A stretch of DNA of 64,000 bases, taken from contig NZ_LR590481.1 in assembly GCF_901482605.1 (NCBI RefSeq), forward strand, positions 806,001-870,000, given 5' to 3'. The translations under genes and the position numbers were made by a program. The stretch's first letter is position 1. Each line of letters begins with the position of its first letter. Positions 1 through 8,686 of the stretch are shown in pieces. The notes below the pieces were generated by a model that worked only from the letters and a program-made list of their open reading frames with translations, did not search any database and had not been told where the DNA came from. The stretch comes from Hathewaya histolytica (GTDB taxonomy: Bacteria; Bacillota; Clostridia; Clostridiales; Clostridiaceae).

Positions 1-1
1 G

Positions 2-1879
2 GATATCATGAATAGGCTTAAAAATAATGAAATAAAAATACTTTATATAGCACCAGAAAGATTGGATTCTAAGGAGTTTCTAAATGCTATAAGCAATGTA
101 GAGATATCCTTAATTGCTATAGATGAGGCTCACTGTGTGTCTCAATGGGGACATGATTTTAGATTAAGTTATAAAAATGTAAATAAATTCATTTCTCTAT
201 TAAGAAATAGACCAGTGGTGGCTGCTTTTACCGCAACTGCTACAGAAGAAGTAAGAGAAGATATTATATCTTTACTAGGATTAAAAGAACCTAAGGTTTT
301 TGTAACAGGATTTAATAGGGAAAATTTAGAGATTAAAGTGTTAAAAGGTATAAATAAAAAATCTTATATATTAGATTATATAGAAAATTATAAAGATGAA
401 AGTGGAATAATTTATGCAGCTACTAGAAAAGAATGCGATTCTCTACATGAATATTTAAATGATAAGGGCTTTTCAGTAGGAGTATATCATGCTGGTTTAA
501 GTAATGAGGAGAGAATTAAAACTCAAGAAGATTTTGTTTATGATAATATAAACATAATTGTGGCTACGAATGCTTTTGGTATGGGGATAGATAAATCTAA
601 TGTGAGATTTGTCATTCATTATAATATTCCTAAAAATATAGAAAGTTATTACCAGGAAATAGGTAGAGCAGGAAGAGATGGAGAACCAAGCACTTGTATT
701 CTTTTATTTTCACCAGGCGATATTCATACTCAAAAGTATTTAATAGATATGAGTATTGGAAATCCAGATAGAAAGGTAAATGAATATAAAAAGCTCCAAA
801 CCATGGTGGATTTAGTTTATACTACCTCCTGTTATAAGTCTTTTATATTAAATTATTTCGGAGAAGAAAGTGAAGTTGGATGTAAGAATTGCAGTAATTG
901 TAATTTAGAGGGGGAGCTAGTGGATAGAACCATAGATGCACAAAAGGTACTTTCTTGCATTTATAGAATGAAAAGACCTTATGGAACTACTATGATAGTA
1001 GATGTTTTAAGAGGTTCTACTAATAAAAAGCTTATATCTGTAGGGTTAAATGAATTAAGTACTTATGGTATAGTGAAAAATCATACAAAAGATGCTCTAA
1101 AGGAATTTATAAATACACTAATATCCCATAGGTTTATAGATTATATAGAGGGAGAATACCCTGTTGTAAAATTAAATGAACTATCTTATAAGGTTTTAAA
1201 AGGGGAGGAGAAGGTTCTACTAAAAGAGATTGTAAAAGTGAAAAAGGTTTCTAAAAATAATGAACTCTATGAACTTTTAAGGGAAGTTAGAAAAGAAATT
1301 GCAAAATCAGAAGGAGTACCACCATATGTAGTATTTGGAGATAGTTCATTAAAAGATATGAGTACTAGATACCCTATGACTTCGGAACAATTTTTGGATA
1401 TAACAGGAGTAGGTGAAAGTAAAAAGGAAAAGTACGGGGAGAGATTTTTATCTGTCATATGTGACTATGTTGAAACTAATGATATAAAAGCTAAATGGGA
1501 ATATCATAAAGAAAACAAAAAATCTTCAAAAACTTCAAAGTCTACAAGTGGAGATAAGAATAAAGAGAAATCTAGTGATGTAACTATAAAAATGCTAAGA
1601 GAGAAATCTTTAGAAGAAGTTGCAAAGGAAAGAGGTATACTTCTTGGAACTATTTTTTCACATATTAAAGAATATATAAAGGAAAACAGTATTTTAGATT
1701 TTACTATAGATTTTAGCGGACTTTTAGAAAGTAATAGAGAGGAAGTAATTTTAAGGGCTATAGATAAAGTTGGTTATGAACGATTAAAACCTATAAAAGA
1801 TGAAGTATCATCTGATGTAAGTTATGATGAAATTAGGGCTGTAATATTAAAGAACTTTTTTATTAAGGAAGCCAGATAG
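2..1879 (+). CDS. recQ: ATP-dependent DNA helicase RecQ, 5'-truncated by the window edge
   Basis: This is the C-terminal ~625 residues of a RecQ-family 3'-5' DNA helicase used in recombination and replication repair. The frame stays open upstream of the first ATG at position 8, so the start lies outside the window and the Walker A motif is missing only for that reason. Visible are the DEAH box in IDEAHCVSQWGHDFR near residue 41, helicase motifs IV-VI ending in QEIGRAGRDGEPS, and the RecQ zinc-binding cysteines in GCKNCSNC. An HRDC domain follows (around residues 420-490), and after a Ser/Lys-rich linker there is a C-terminal helix-turn-helix segment typical of Firmicute RecQ. No terminator is obvious after it. 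The family assignment is secure. Confidence 0.95.
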   Translation, partial: DIMNRLKNNEIKILYIAPERLDSKEFLNAISNVEISLIAIDEAHCVSQWGHDFRLSYKNVNKFISLLRNRPVVAAFTATATEEVREDIISLLGLKEPKVFVTGFNRENLEIKVLKGINKKSYILDYIENYKDESGIIYAATRKECDSLHEYLNDKGFSVGVYHAGLSNEERIKTQEDFVYDNINIIVATNAFGMGIDKSNVRFVIHYNIPKNIESYYQEIGRAGRDGEPSTCILLFSPGDIHTQKYLIDMSIGNPDRKVNEYKKLQTMVDLVYTTSCYKSFILNYFGEESEVGCKNCSNCNLEGELVDRTIDAQKVLSCIYRMKRPYGTTMIVDVLRGSTNKKLISVGLNELSTYGIVKNHTKDALKEFINTLISHRFIDYIEGEYPVVKLNELSYKVLKGEEKVLLKEIVKVKKVSKNNELYELLREVRKEIAKSEGVPPYVVFGDSSLKDMSTRYPMTSEQFLDITGVGESKKEKYGERFLSVICDYVETNDIKAKWEYHKENKKSSKTSKSTSGDKNKEKSSDVTIKMLREKSLEEVAKERGILLGTIFSHIKEYIKENSILDFTIDFSGLLESNREEVILRAIDKVGYERLKPIKDEVSSDVSYDEIRAVILKNFFIKEAR

Positions 1880-1934
1880 AATTAAGTATAATTTTTTCTA
1901 ATTATATTATTTTTAATATATATTTATTAATAAG

Positions 1935-1963
1935 TTTACATAGATTACTAAAATTGTTATAAT
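1935..1963 (+). promoter_or_regulatory. Sigma-A-type promoter for the macAB-like operon
   Basis: TTTACA at 1935-1940 and TATAAT at 1958-1963 are separated by 17 bases, a near-consensus vegetative promoter. Transcription would begin near 1970, about 58 bases before the first gene, whose Shine-Dalgarno is AAGGTGGGG. Confidence 0.6.
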
Positions 1964-2027
1964 ACAAATGTATAATATTGTTAAAATGTAATGGTTAGTA
2001 ACATTAAAAATATAAGGTGGGGATTAT

Positions 2028-3167
2028 ATGAAGAAAAAGTATATAATTATAGGGAGTATTGTCGGGGTTATACTTTTATCACTAGCTTCTTTTTTCATTA
2101 TTAAAAGCAATAAAATAGGAAATAAGAAGATAAAAGCTGAAAAATACACTATTCCAGAAAGACAGAAAGTTTTCATAGATGGAATAGTGTTGCCAGAGAA
2201 AACCAAAGAATATTTCGGGGATCCAACCAAGGGTAAAGTAGACAAAATTAGTGTTAAAAATGGTCAATATGTAAAAAAAGGAGAAGTATTATTTACATAT
2301 AAAAATGATACTGTATCAAATCAAATTGATGAAATTGAAAGACAAGTAAATGGTCGCAAAAAAGAAAGAAGACTTATGAAAGAAAAACAAGATGAAATAA
2401 AGAGAAATACACCTACTGCAAATAGTGATAGTATGGTAAATTCCTTAAGTGGAGATCAGGGACAGAAAATTTTGGCTCAAAATAATGCAAGTTCTAAATT
2501 ATCTAATATTGAAAGTAAGTACTCTTTTACTACCATAGATAATCAAATAGAAGAACTTAATAATCAAATAGAAAATTTAAAGGATAAGGAATATACAAAA
2601 GTAATTTCAGAGTTTGAAGGTACAGTTTATGTAAATGAGGAAAGTGCTCAAAAAAATCAGCCATTAGTATCTGTACAGACAAATAAATTATATGTTAAAG
2701 GTAAGGTAAGTGAAAGAGATATACAAAAGATAAAGTTAAAGGATAAAGTAGAAGTTCTAATACTTCACAATAATAAAACCCTAAAGGGAAGTATTAGTAA
2801 AATAGATTTAAAACCAATAGGGAATGACGTTCCGATGCCTAATATGACACAAGGTGGACAAGCTAATTTGTCTTATTATAATGTAGATATGAAGTTAGAT
2901 TCAACTGAAGGTATTCTTGAAGGGTTTCATGTACAAAGTACAGTTAATTTAGGAGATTCTAAAATTAAAATACCTAAAACTTCTGTTATAAATGAAAATG
3001 GTTCAGATTTTACTTATAAAGTTGTTGATGGTAAAACTGTTAAGACGAAAGTGGTTAAGGGTAAGGAAGAAGGAAATGATGTTATAATATCATCTGGAAT
3101 AAGTTATGGAGATACAATTATAAAAGAAGTTAATAGTAAGATGAAAGAGGGAGAGCAGGTTGAATAA
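2028..3167 (+). CDS. MacA/HlyD-type efflux periplasmic-adaptor-like protein
   Basis: A 379-residue membrane-fusion (adaptor) protein of a MacAB-type ABC exporter. It has an N-terminal membrane anchor (about residues 4-24), a first biotinyl-lipoyl half around residue 70 (GKVDKISVKNGQYVKKGEVL), a short coiled-coil region (about 95-190) and the second lipoyl half (FEGTVYVNEESAQKNQPL). Beta-barrel and membrane-proximal domains follow to the C-terminus. Its last bases overlap the ATPase gene, and the permease comes third, which is the usual adaptor-ATPase-permease order. In Gram-positives such systems export peptides, lipids or toxic compounds and may answer envelope stress. The substrate cannot be told from the sequence. 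Confidence 0.85.
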   Translation: MKKKYIIIGSIVGVILLSLASFFIIKSNKIGNKKIKAEKYTIPERQKVFIDGIVLPEKTKEYFGDPTKGKVDKISVKNGQYVKKGEVLFTYKNDTVSNQIDEIERQVNGRKKERRLMKEKQDEIKRNTPTANSDSMVNSLSGDQGQKILAQNNASSKLSNIESKYSFTTIDNQIEELNNQIENLKDKEYTKVISEFEGTVYVNEESAQKNQPLVSVQTNKLYVKGKVSERDIQKIKLKDKVEVLILHNNKTLKGSISKIDLKPIGNDVPMPNMTQGGQANLSYYNVDMKLDSTEGILEGFHVQSTVNLGDSKIKIPKTSVINENGSDFTYKVVDGKTVKTKVVKGKEEGNDVIISSGISYGDTIIKEVNSKMKEGEQVE

Positions 3168-3843
3168 GGTTATTGAACTAAAAGATATAAATAAGTTCTA
3201 TAAATTAGGAAAAGGTAAATTACATGCTCTAAAATCCATAAACTTAGTTATTGAAGAAGGAGATTTTCTTATGATAACAGGAAAATCTGGAAGTGGGAAA
3301 ACTACCTTAATGAATGTACTAGCATTTTTAGATACTTTCAACAAAGGAGAATATTTATTTAAAGAAAAAAATGTTACTCATATGATTGAGGATGAAAGAT
3401 GTGAGTTTAGAAATAAATATATAGGCTTTATTTTTCAACAGTTTCATTTAATTCAATCACTAACTGTAGGCCAAAATGTAGAGTTACCCCTTTTATATGG
3501 AGGAGGATTGAACAAATCAGAGCGTAGGGAAAGGGTAATTACACATTTAAAAGAAGTAGGTCTTGAGGATAAGGTAAATCAGAAACCCTTTGAATTATCA
3601 GGAGGACAACAACAAAGAGTTGCCATAGCTAGGGCACTGGTAAATTCTCCATCTATAATATTCGCTGATGAGCCAACAGGGGCTTTGGATAGTGAAACTG
3701 GAACAGATATAATGAATTTATTAAAAAAACTTAATAAAGATGGTAAAACTATTGTAATGGTTACCCATGATTTAGATTTAAAGTTTTATGCTAATAAAGT
3801 AATCGTTATATCTGATGGAAAAGTAGTAAAGGAAGGTGAGTAA
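3160..3843 (+). CDS. ABC transporter ATP-binding protein (MacB/LolD type)
   Basis: A 227-residue ATPase that powers the exporter. It starts with TTG, overlapping the preceding gene by 8 bases, which implies translational coupling. Walker A is GKSGSGKTT, the Q-loop is in FIFQQFHLIQSL, the signature is LSGGQQQRVAIARAL, Walker B is IIFADEPTGALD and the switch His is in VTHD. The length and the DEPTGALD motif are typical of the LolD/MacB exporter class rather than of importers. All catalytic motifs are intact. Confidence 0.93.
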   Translation: MNKVIELKDINKFYKLGKGKLHALKSINLVIEEGDFLMITGKSGSGKTTLMNVLAFLDTFNKGEYLFKEKNVTHMIEDERCEFRNKYIGFIFQQFHLIQSLTVGQNVELPLLYGGGLNKSERRERVITHLKEVGLEDKVNQKPFELSGGQQQRVAIARALVNSPSIIFADEPTGALDSETGTDIMNLLKKLNKDGKTIVMVTHDLDLKFYANKVIVISDGKVVKEGE

Positions 3844-3845
3844 CT

Positions 3846-5027
3846 ATGAATTTGATTAATTTATTAAAGAATTCCTTATTAGCCTTAAAGGCTCATAAGA
3901 TAAGAGTTTTTTTAACTATGATTGGCATAATAATAGGTATAAGTTCTGTAGTTACTATACTTTCTATAGGGGATGGATTAAAGTATCAGGTTACAAAGTC
4001 TGTATCAGATACAAATACTAATAAATTCACTATATATTTTGAAAATGAAAATCCTTCAAGAAATACTATGTATGGAGAAAATTTTTCGAAAAATGATTTA
4101 AATGCGTTAAAATCAATTGATGGTGTTGAGAAGGCAGAAAAAGATAGCGGTGGTTTTGGTGGTGGAGATACAGTAATGGCACCTGCAAGTTACTTTGATA
4201 GGAGTAATACCCTTTTTATAAGTATTTATAAAAGTGGAAAATTAAATGTATCTTACGGAAGAAGTTTTAAAGAAAGTGATAAAGGGAAAAATTTTATAGT
4301 TTTAAATTATAAGGAATGTAAAAACTTTTTTGAGGAACCAAAAGAAGCTATAGGAAAGGCTATAAATATTAATGGTTCTAACTTTGAAGTTATAGGTGTC
4401 CTAAAAGATGATAAAGGCAGTTTTATGCCATTAAATAGTACTATTCTTGAAGAATCTAAAGATGCAATTAAGCAAGATACTAATTTTAATATGATAATGA
4501 TAGTGCCAAGAGCTAGAGCTGATAAGAAAAAGATATTTGAAGAGGCTAAAAAGATTTTGAAACAACTTCATCCTGAGTTAAAGGGTGAATATAAAATGCA
4601 GGACCCAAATGAAATAACAAAGGTTTTTGAACAAATTATAGATAGTATAACTATGTTCATTGCTTGTGTAACCGGAATATCTCTCTTTGTAGGGGGAGTT
4701 GGAGTTATGAATATAATGTATGTATCTGTATCTGAAAGAAAAAGAGAAATAGGAATTAGAAGAGCAATAGGAGCTAAGCCTAAAAGTATACTACTGCAGT
4801 TTCTATTTGAGGCGGTACTAGTAACTATGATAGGTGGGTTAATAGGGGTTTTATTAGGATTCTTATTATCGCAAATAATAGGATTATTATTACCATTTAA
4901 ACCTATACTAACATTTAAAAATTTCTTTGTGGCAACGTTATTCTCTGTATTAACAGGAGTTATATTTGGAATAATCCCAGCTAATAAGGCGGCAAAATTA
5001 CCTCCTATAAAGGCTATATACAAATAA
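3846..5027 (+). CDS. ABC transporter permease, MacB/FtsX family
   Basis: A 393-residue permease with one N-terminal membrane helix (about residues 18-42), a large extracellular MacB periplasmic-core-type domain (about 45-260) and three C-terminal helices of the FtsX fold. The family motif SERKREIGIRRAIGA precedes the second helix. It begins two bases after the ATPase stop, so it is the third gene of one operon. Together the three genes form a complete adaptor-ATPase-permease exporter. No dedicated regulator or substrate gene adjoins it. Confidence 0.9.
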   Translation: MNLINLLKNSLLALKAHKIRVFLTMIGIIIGISSVVTILSIGDGLKYQVTKSVSDTNTNKFTIYFENENPSRNTMYGENFSKNDLNALKSIDGVEKAEKDSGGFGGGDTVMAPASYFDRSNTLFISIYKSGKLNVSYGRSFKESDKGKNFIVLNYKECKNFFEEPKEAIGKAININGSNFEVIGVLKDDKGSFMPLNSTILEESKDAIKQDTNFNMIMIVPRARADKKKIFEEAKKILKQLHPELKGEYKMQDPNEITKVFEQIIDSITMFIACVTGISLFVGGVGVMNIMYVSVSERKREIGIRRAIGAKPKSILLQFLFEAVLVTMIGGLIGVLLGFLLSQIIGLLLPFKPILTFKNFFVATLFSVLTGVIFGIIPANKAAKLPPIKAIYK

Positions 5028-5103
5028 GATTATATAAATTAAATCTTAAATTTATATATAAATTATTTATTCTAAGATGATATAATGTATTCGAGGTGAT
5101 TTT

Positions 5104-5457
5104 ATGGAAACTTTATTTGTAGAATATCCAAAGTGTACTACTTGCAAGAAAGCAAAAAAGTGGTTATGTGAAAATAACATAGAATTTAAAGAAAGACATA
5201 TAGTCGAAGATAATCCTACTAAGGAAGAATTAAAGAAATGGATAGAAATAAGTGGACTTCCTATAAATAAATTCTTTAATACTTCAGGTAAATTATATAG
5301 GGAAATGAATTTAAAAGACAAAATAAAAAATTGTAGTGAAGAGGAGTTAATAGGAATTCTATCAACTGATGGAATGCTTGTTAAAAGACCTATATTAGTT
5401 ATGGAGAATAAGGTTTTAGTAGGTTTTAAGGAGGAACAGTATAAGGAAATTGTATAA
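5104..5457 (+). CDS. ArsC/Spx-family thioredoxin-fold protein
   Basis: A 117-residue protein of the arsenate reductase/Spx superfamily (COG1393 type). The N-terminal redox motif is CTTC in YPKCTTCKKAKKWL, and the family RP motif appears as VKRPILV. Two nearby cysteines and the overall length resemble the YffB/Spx subgroup more than plasmid ArsC. There is no ars operon beside it, so arsenate reduction is unlikely to be its main job. A thiol-redox or RNA-polymerase-binding role as in Spx is possible but unproven. The start is chosen from GAGGTGAT upstream of the ATG. A strong terminator follows. Confidence 0.8.
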   Translation: METLFVEYPKCTTCKKAKKWLCENNIEFKERHIVEDNPTKEELKKWIEISGLPINKFFNTSGKLYREMNLKDKIKNCSEEELIGILSTDGMLVKRPILVMENKVLVGFKEEQYKEIV

Positions 5458-5479
5458 AATTTGTCTATTATATAAAATT

Positions 5480-5520
5480 AGACTCATACTTAATTTAATT
5501 ATTAGGTATGAGTCTTTTTT
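5480..5520. terminator. Intrinsic terminator
   Basis: A perfect 10-bp stem AGACTCATAC (5480-5489) pairs with GTATGAGTCT (5506-5515) and runs into a T tract. It ends the ArsC-like gene and lies between two convergent genes. Confidence 0.85.
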
Positions 5521-5609
5521 TATCACTTTATACATGCTTTATAGCATGTACTTTCATATCTTTTATGATTTATACAAGTTACTTCTTAATATTTACATGG
5601 ATTTTCATA

Positions 5610-6791
5610 TTATACTTTAGTATTTTTTACTTGAAGTTTATTTTTAAAGGCATCTACTACAATTGCTATAGCGTTATCTCCAGATATATTACAAGCAGTT
5701 CCAAAGCTATCCTGAGTTATATAGAGAGCTATCATAAGTGATAGTTGTGCTTCTGTAAAACCTAAAGTGGATTGAAGAACTCCTAGTGCTGCCATTACTG
5801 CACCACCAGGAACACCAGGAGCAGCTACCATAGTAACACCAAGCATACATATAAATGCCGAAATTTGAGGAATACTTGGTGATTGATTGTTTAATAGCAT
5901 TATAGCAGTTGCACAAGCAGTCAAAGTTATAATACTTCCAGATAAATGGATGGTAGAGCAAAGAGGAATTACAAATTCTCTAATGCTTTTTGAAACTCCG
6001 TTATTTTCTGCACATTGTAAGTTTACAGGAATGGTTGCGGCAGAAGATTGTGTTCCTAATGCTGTTAAATATCCAGGAATTTGATTTTTTAAACATTGTA
6101 TTAGATTTTTCTTCCCTATAACAGAAGCTAGGGCAAACTGACCTACGATTATAATTAAATGCATAAGGAGAATAATTAAAAATACTTTCCAAAATACAGA
6201 TAATATTTTACCTACCTCTCCTGCATAAGTCATGTTGGCAAATATACCCATTATGTGTATAGGTAGAAGTGGTATTATGGCTTTTGATATTGTTTTTTTC
6301 ATTATCTCTTGAAATTCTAAAGAGATATTATGAAGAGTTTTTTGTTTTATAGATGCGATACCCAGTCCTAATAAGAATGCAAGTACTAAGGCTGTCATTA
6401 CAGGCATTAGTGGTGGCATTTCCATCTTGAATAAAGGAGCTAATAGCTTTTCTTCAGGATTAGCAGCATTACCTATAGATTGAGTAGCTTTTATAAACTT
6501 AGGAAAAATATTATAAGATACAAAGAATGAGAAGAATCCTGAAATTAACGTTGATATATAAGCGAGTAATGTTGTTATAGCTAGCATTTTACCTGCACCA
6601 ATTCCAAGGTCGGCTATCCCTGCCACTATAAATCCTAGTATTATAAGAGGAATTACGAAGTTTAAAAAGTTGCCAAATATGGAGTTAAAGGTTGCTAAAA
6701 CTTGTACTATAAATTTGTTTGTAAAATTACCTATCAATATACCCATTAATATGGCGGCTATTAATTTGGGGATTAGGCCCATTTTTTTCAT
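5610..6791 (-). CDS. Dicarboxylate/amino acid:cation symporter (DAACS family)
   Basis: A 393-residue sodium- or proton-coupled symporter of the glutamate/aspartate/C4-dicarboxylate family. Eight or so membrane helices are visible. The re-entrant Ser-rich loop is GTQSSAATIP, the second re-entrant loop is APGVPGGAVMAALG, and the substrate/ion-binding motif is QDSFGTACNISGDNA. The gene diverges from aspA, so it most likely brings in aspartate or a related dicarboxylate for the aspartase reaction. That pairing is inference from position. A close paralogue lies at 25576-26775. The start ATG is preceded by AGAGGTGAT. Confidence 0.88.
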   Translation of the reverse strand: MKKMGLIPKLIAAILMGILIGNFTNKFIVQVLATFNSIFGNFLNFVIPLIILGFIVAGIADLGIGAGKMLAITTLLAYISTLISGFFSFFVSYNIFPKFIKATQSIGNAANPEEKLLAPLFKMEMPPLMPVMTALVLAFLLGLGIASIKQKTLHNISLEFQEIMKKTISKAIIPLLPIHIMGIFANMTYAGEVGKILSVFWKVFLIILLMHLIIIVGQFALASVIGKKNLIQCLKNQIPGYLTALGTQSSAATIPVNLQCAENNGVSKSIREFVIPLCSTIHLSGSIITLTACATAIMLLNNQSPSIPQISAFICMLGVTMVAAPGVPGGAVMAALGVLQSTLGFTEAQLSLMIALYITQDSFGTACNISGDNAIAIVVDAFKNKLQVKNTKV

Positions 6792-6838
6792 GAAATCACC
6801 TCTTTTTAATTTTTTATTAAATGAAAGTGTTGGAGTAT

Positions 6839-6868
6839 ATTATATCAAATGTGTATACAATAATACAA
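6839..6868 (-). promoter_or_regulatory. Promoter candidate for the symporter gene
   Basis: Read on the minus strand, TTGTAT and TATAAT are separated by 18 bases. Transcription would start about 40 bases before the symporter ATG. Confidence 0.45.
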
Positions 6869-7033
6869 GGAGTAATATTCGCAAAATAAAACATATTCAG
6901 AAATAAGTTTAAGAAAAACACTTAATAATTAAAAAGAAAAATTAAACTTATTCAAATTAAATAAAAGTTAACTAAAAACTTGCAGTAGTCATATGGCATT
7001 AAATAAAAATGCAAGAAAAACATTCAAAACCAC

Positions 7034-7061
7034 TTGTGTTTATTTTTCATAGTATTATAAT
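7034..7061 (+). promoter_or_regulatory. Promoter candidate for aspA
   Basis: TTGTGT at 7034-7039 and TATAAT at 7056-7061 are 16 bases apart. The predicted leader before aspA is about 57 bases. Confidence 0.5.
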
Positions 7062-7124
7062 ATATATGAAGGATTTAATTCATTTTTATATCTTATATAT
7101 GTTAAATAATTGGAGGGGTTTTTG

Positions 7125-8537
7125 ATGCAATATAGAATTGAAAGTGATTCAATAGGTACAAAAGAATTATCTAAAGATGCATATTATGGAGTTCAAACTT
7201 TAAGGGGATGTGAGAACTTCAGAATAACAGGGCATAATATGAATAAACAGTTTATAATAAGCCTTGCAGAAGTTAAAAAAGCATCAGCTATAACTAATGG
7301 AGAAGTTAATCTTTTAGATAAAGATGTAAAAGAAGCTATGGTTAAAGCATGTGATGAGATTATATCAGGAAAATTACATGAAGATTTTATAGTAGACCCT
7401 ATACAAGGCGGGGCAGGCACTTCTGCTAATATGAATGTGAATGAAGTAATTGCAAATAGAGCGGGAGAACTTTTAGGCGGAGAAAAAGGTGCTTATGATA
7501 GGGTTCATCCAAATGATCATGTTAATATGGGACAATCTACTAACGATGTTATTCCAACAGCAGGTAAGATTACTACAATAAATTTAATAGGTAAAGCTTT
7601 AGAAAAGTTAAAAGAATTAAGAGAAGCTCTTCATTTAAAGGGAGAGGAATTTGATGATGTTATAAAAATGGGAAGAACTCAGATGCAGGATGCTGTGCCT
7701 ATTAGATTAGGTCAAGAATTTAAGGCATATAGTTCAGTTATAAAAAGAGATATTATAAGAATAGAAAAATCTATGGAAGATTTAAAAATTGTAAACATGG
7801 GCGGTACAGCTATAGGAACAGGTATAAATGCCGATGCAGATTATTTTGAAAAGGTAGTTCCAAATCTTGTGAAAGTTACAGGTTTAGATTTAAAACAAGC
7901 AGAAGATTTAGTAGATTCAACTCAAAACTTAGATGCTTTTGTAGCAGTATCAGGGGCTATTAAAACTTGTGCAGTAAACCTATCAAAAATAGCTAATGAC
8001 TTAAGGCTTATGTCTTCTGGACCAAGAACAGGATTTGGTGAAATTAATCTTCCAGCAAAACAAAATGGTTCTTCAATTATGCCGGGAAAAGTTAATCCTG
8101 TAATACCTGAGGTAGTTAGCCAAGTTGCTTTCAACATCATAGGAAATGATATGACTATTACTATGGCAGCAGAAGCAGGACAATTAGAACTTAATGCCTT
8201 CGAGCCAGTAGTATTCTATAATTTATTTGAATCTATTGAAACTTTAACTAATGGAGTAGATACATTTACTAAAAATTGTATTGTAGGCATAACTGCAAAT
8301 AAAGAAAGATGTAAGTCTTTAGTGGAAAATAGTGTAGGAATAATTACAGCTATTTGTCCTCACGTAGGCTATGCTGAAGCTGCTAAAATAGCTAAAACAG
8401 CCATAAAAACAGGAGAACCTGTAAGAAAAATAGCTATAGAAGAGGGCATATTTAAGGAAGCTGAACTAGATAAAATACTTAACCCAAAAGAAATGACTGA
8501 ACCAGGAATACCAGCAAAAGAGCTTATTTTAAAATAG
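7125..8537 (+). CDS. aspA: Aspartate ammonia-lyase (aspartase)
   Basis: A 470-residue lyase that splits L-aspartate into fumarate and ammonia. The superfamily signature GSSIMPGKVNP is followed by VIPE, the form seen in aspartases. Class II fumarases usually have TQ(C/S)E there. The N-terminus DAYYGVQTLRGCENF and the GTSANMNVNEVIANRA segment also fit aspartase. I start at the ATG at 7125 because GGAGGGG lies 6-12 bases before it. An in-frame TTG at 7110 would place the Shine-Dalgarno inside the coding sequence. The divergent DAACS symporter suggests coupled aspartate uptake and deamination. A terminator follows directly. Confidence 0.92.
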   Translation: MQYRIESDSIGTKELSKDAYYGVQTLRGCENFRITGHNMNKQFIISLAEVKKASAITNGEVNLLDKDVKEAMVKACDEIISGKLHEDFIVDPIQGGAGTSANMNVNEVIANRAGELLGGEKGAYDRVHPNDHVNMGQSTNDVIPTAGKITTINLIGKALEKLKELREALHLKGEEFDDVIKMGRTQMQDAVPIRLGQEFKAYSSVIKRDIIRIEKSMEDLKIVNMGGTAIGTGINADADYFEKVVPNLVKVTGLDLKQAEDLVDSTQNLDAFVAVSGAIKTCAVNLSKIANDLRLMSSGPRTGFGEINLPAKQNGSSIMPGKVNPVIPEVVSQVAFNIIGNDMTITMAAEAGQLELNAFEPVVFYNLFESIETLTNGVDTFTKNCIVGITANKERCKSLVENSVGIITAICPHVGYAEAAKIAKTAIKTGEPVRKIAIEEGIFKEAELDKILNPKEMTEPGIPAKELILK

Positions 8538-8550
8538 TTTATGGAATGTA

Positions 8551-8587
8551 TATCCCTAGTACATAATATTGTATTAGGGATTTTTAT
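8551..8587 (+). terminator. Intrinsic terminator of aspA
   Basis: ATCCCTA (8552-8558) pairs with TAGGGAT (8575-8581), extended inward by four more pairs including one G-T, then TTTTT. Confidence 0.85.
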
Positions 8588-8686
8588 AAGTTTATAGTGT
8601 AACTGTAATAAATTTGTAGCAATTTTTGTTATTATATAAAATATAATTATATATAATGATATGTATTATATTTAGGAGTTGCTATA

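Larger units (their letters stand above)
6792..7124. other. Divergent control region between symporter and aspA
   Basis: This 333-base gap has no gene. It holds one promoter candidate for each flanking gene and an inverted repeat CTTGCA (6979-6984) / TGCAAG (7010-7015) located upstream of the aspA promoter, which may be a regulator site. The remaining sequence is AT-rich with no clear structure. Confidence 0.5.

Noticed and set aside
5508-5741. 77-residue ORF on the + strand downstream of the ArsC-like gene
   Set aside because: It overlaps the terminator and the 3' end of the symporter gene on the other strand, and has no ribosome site.
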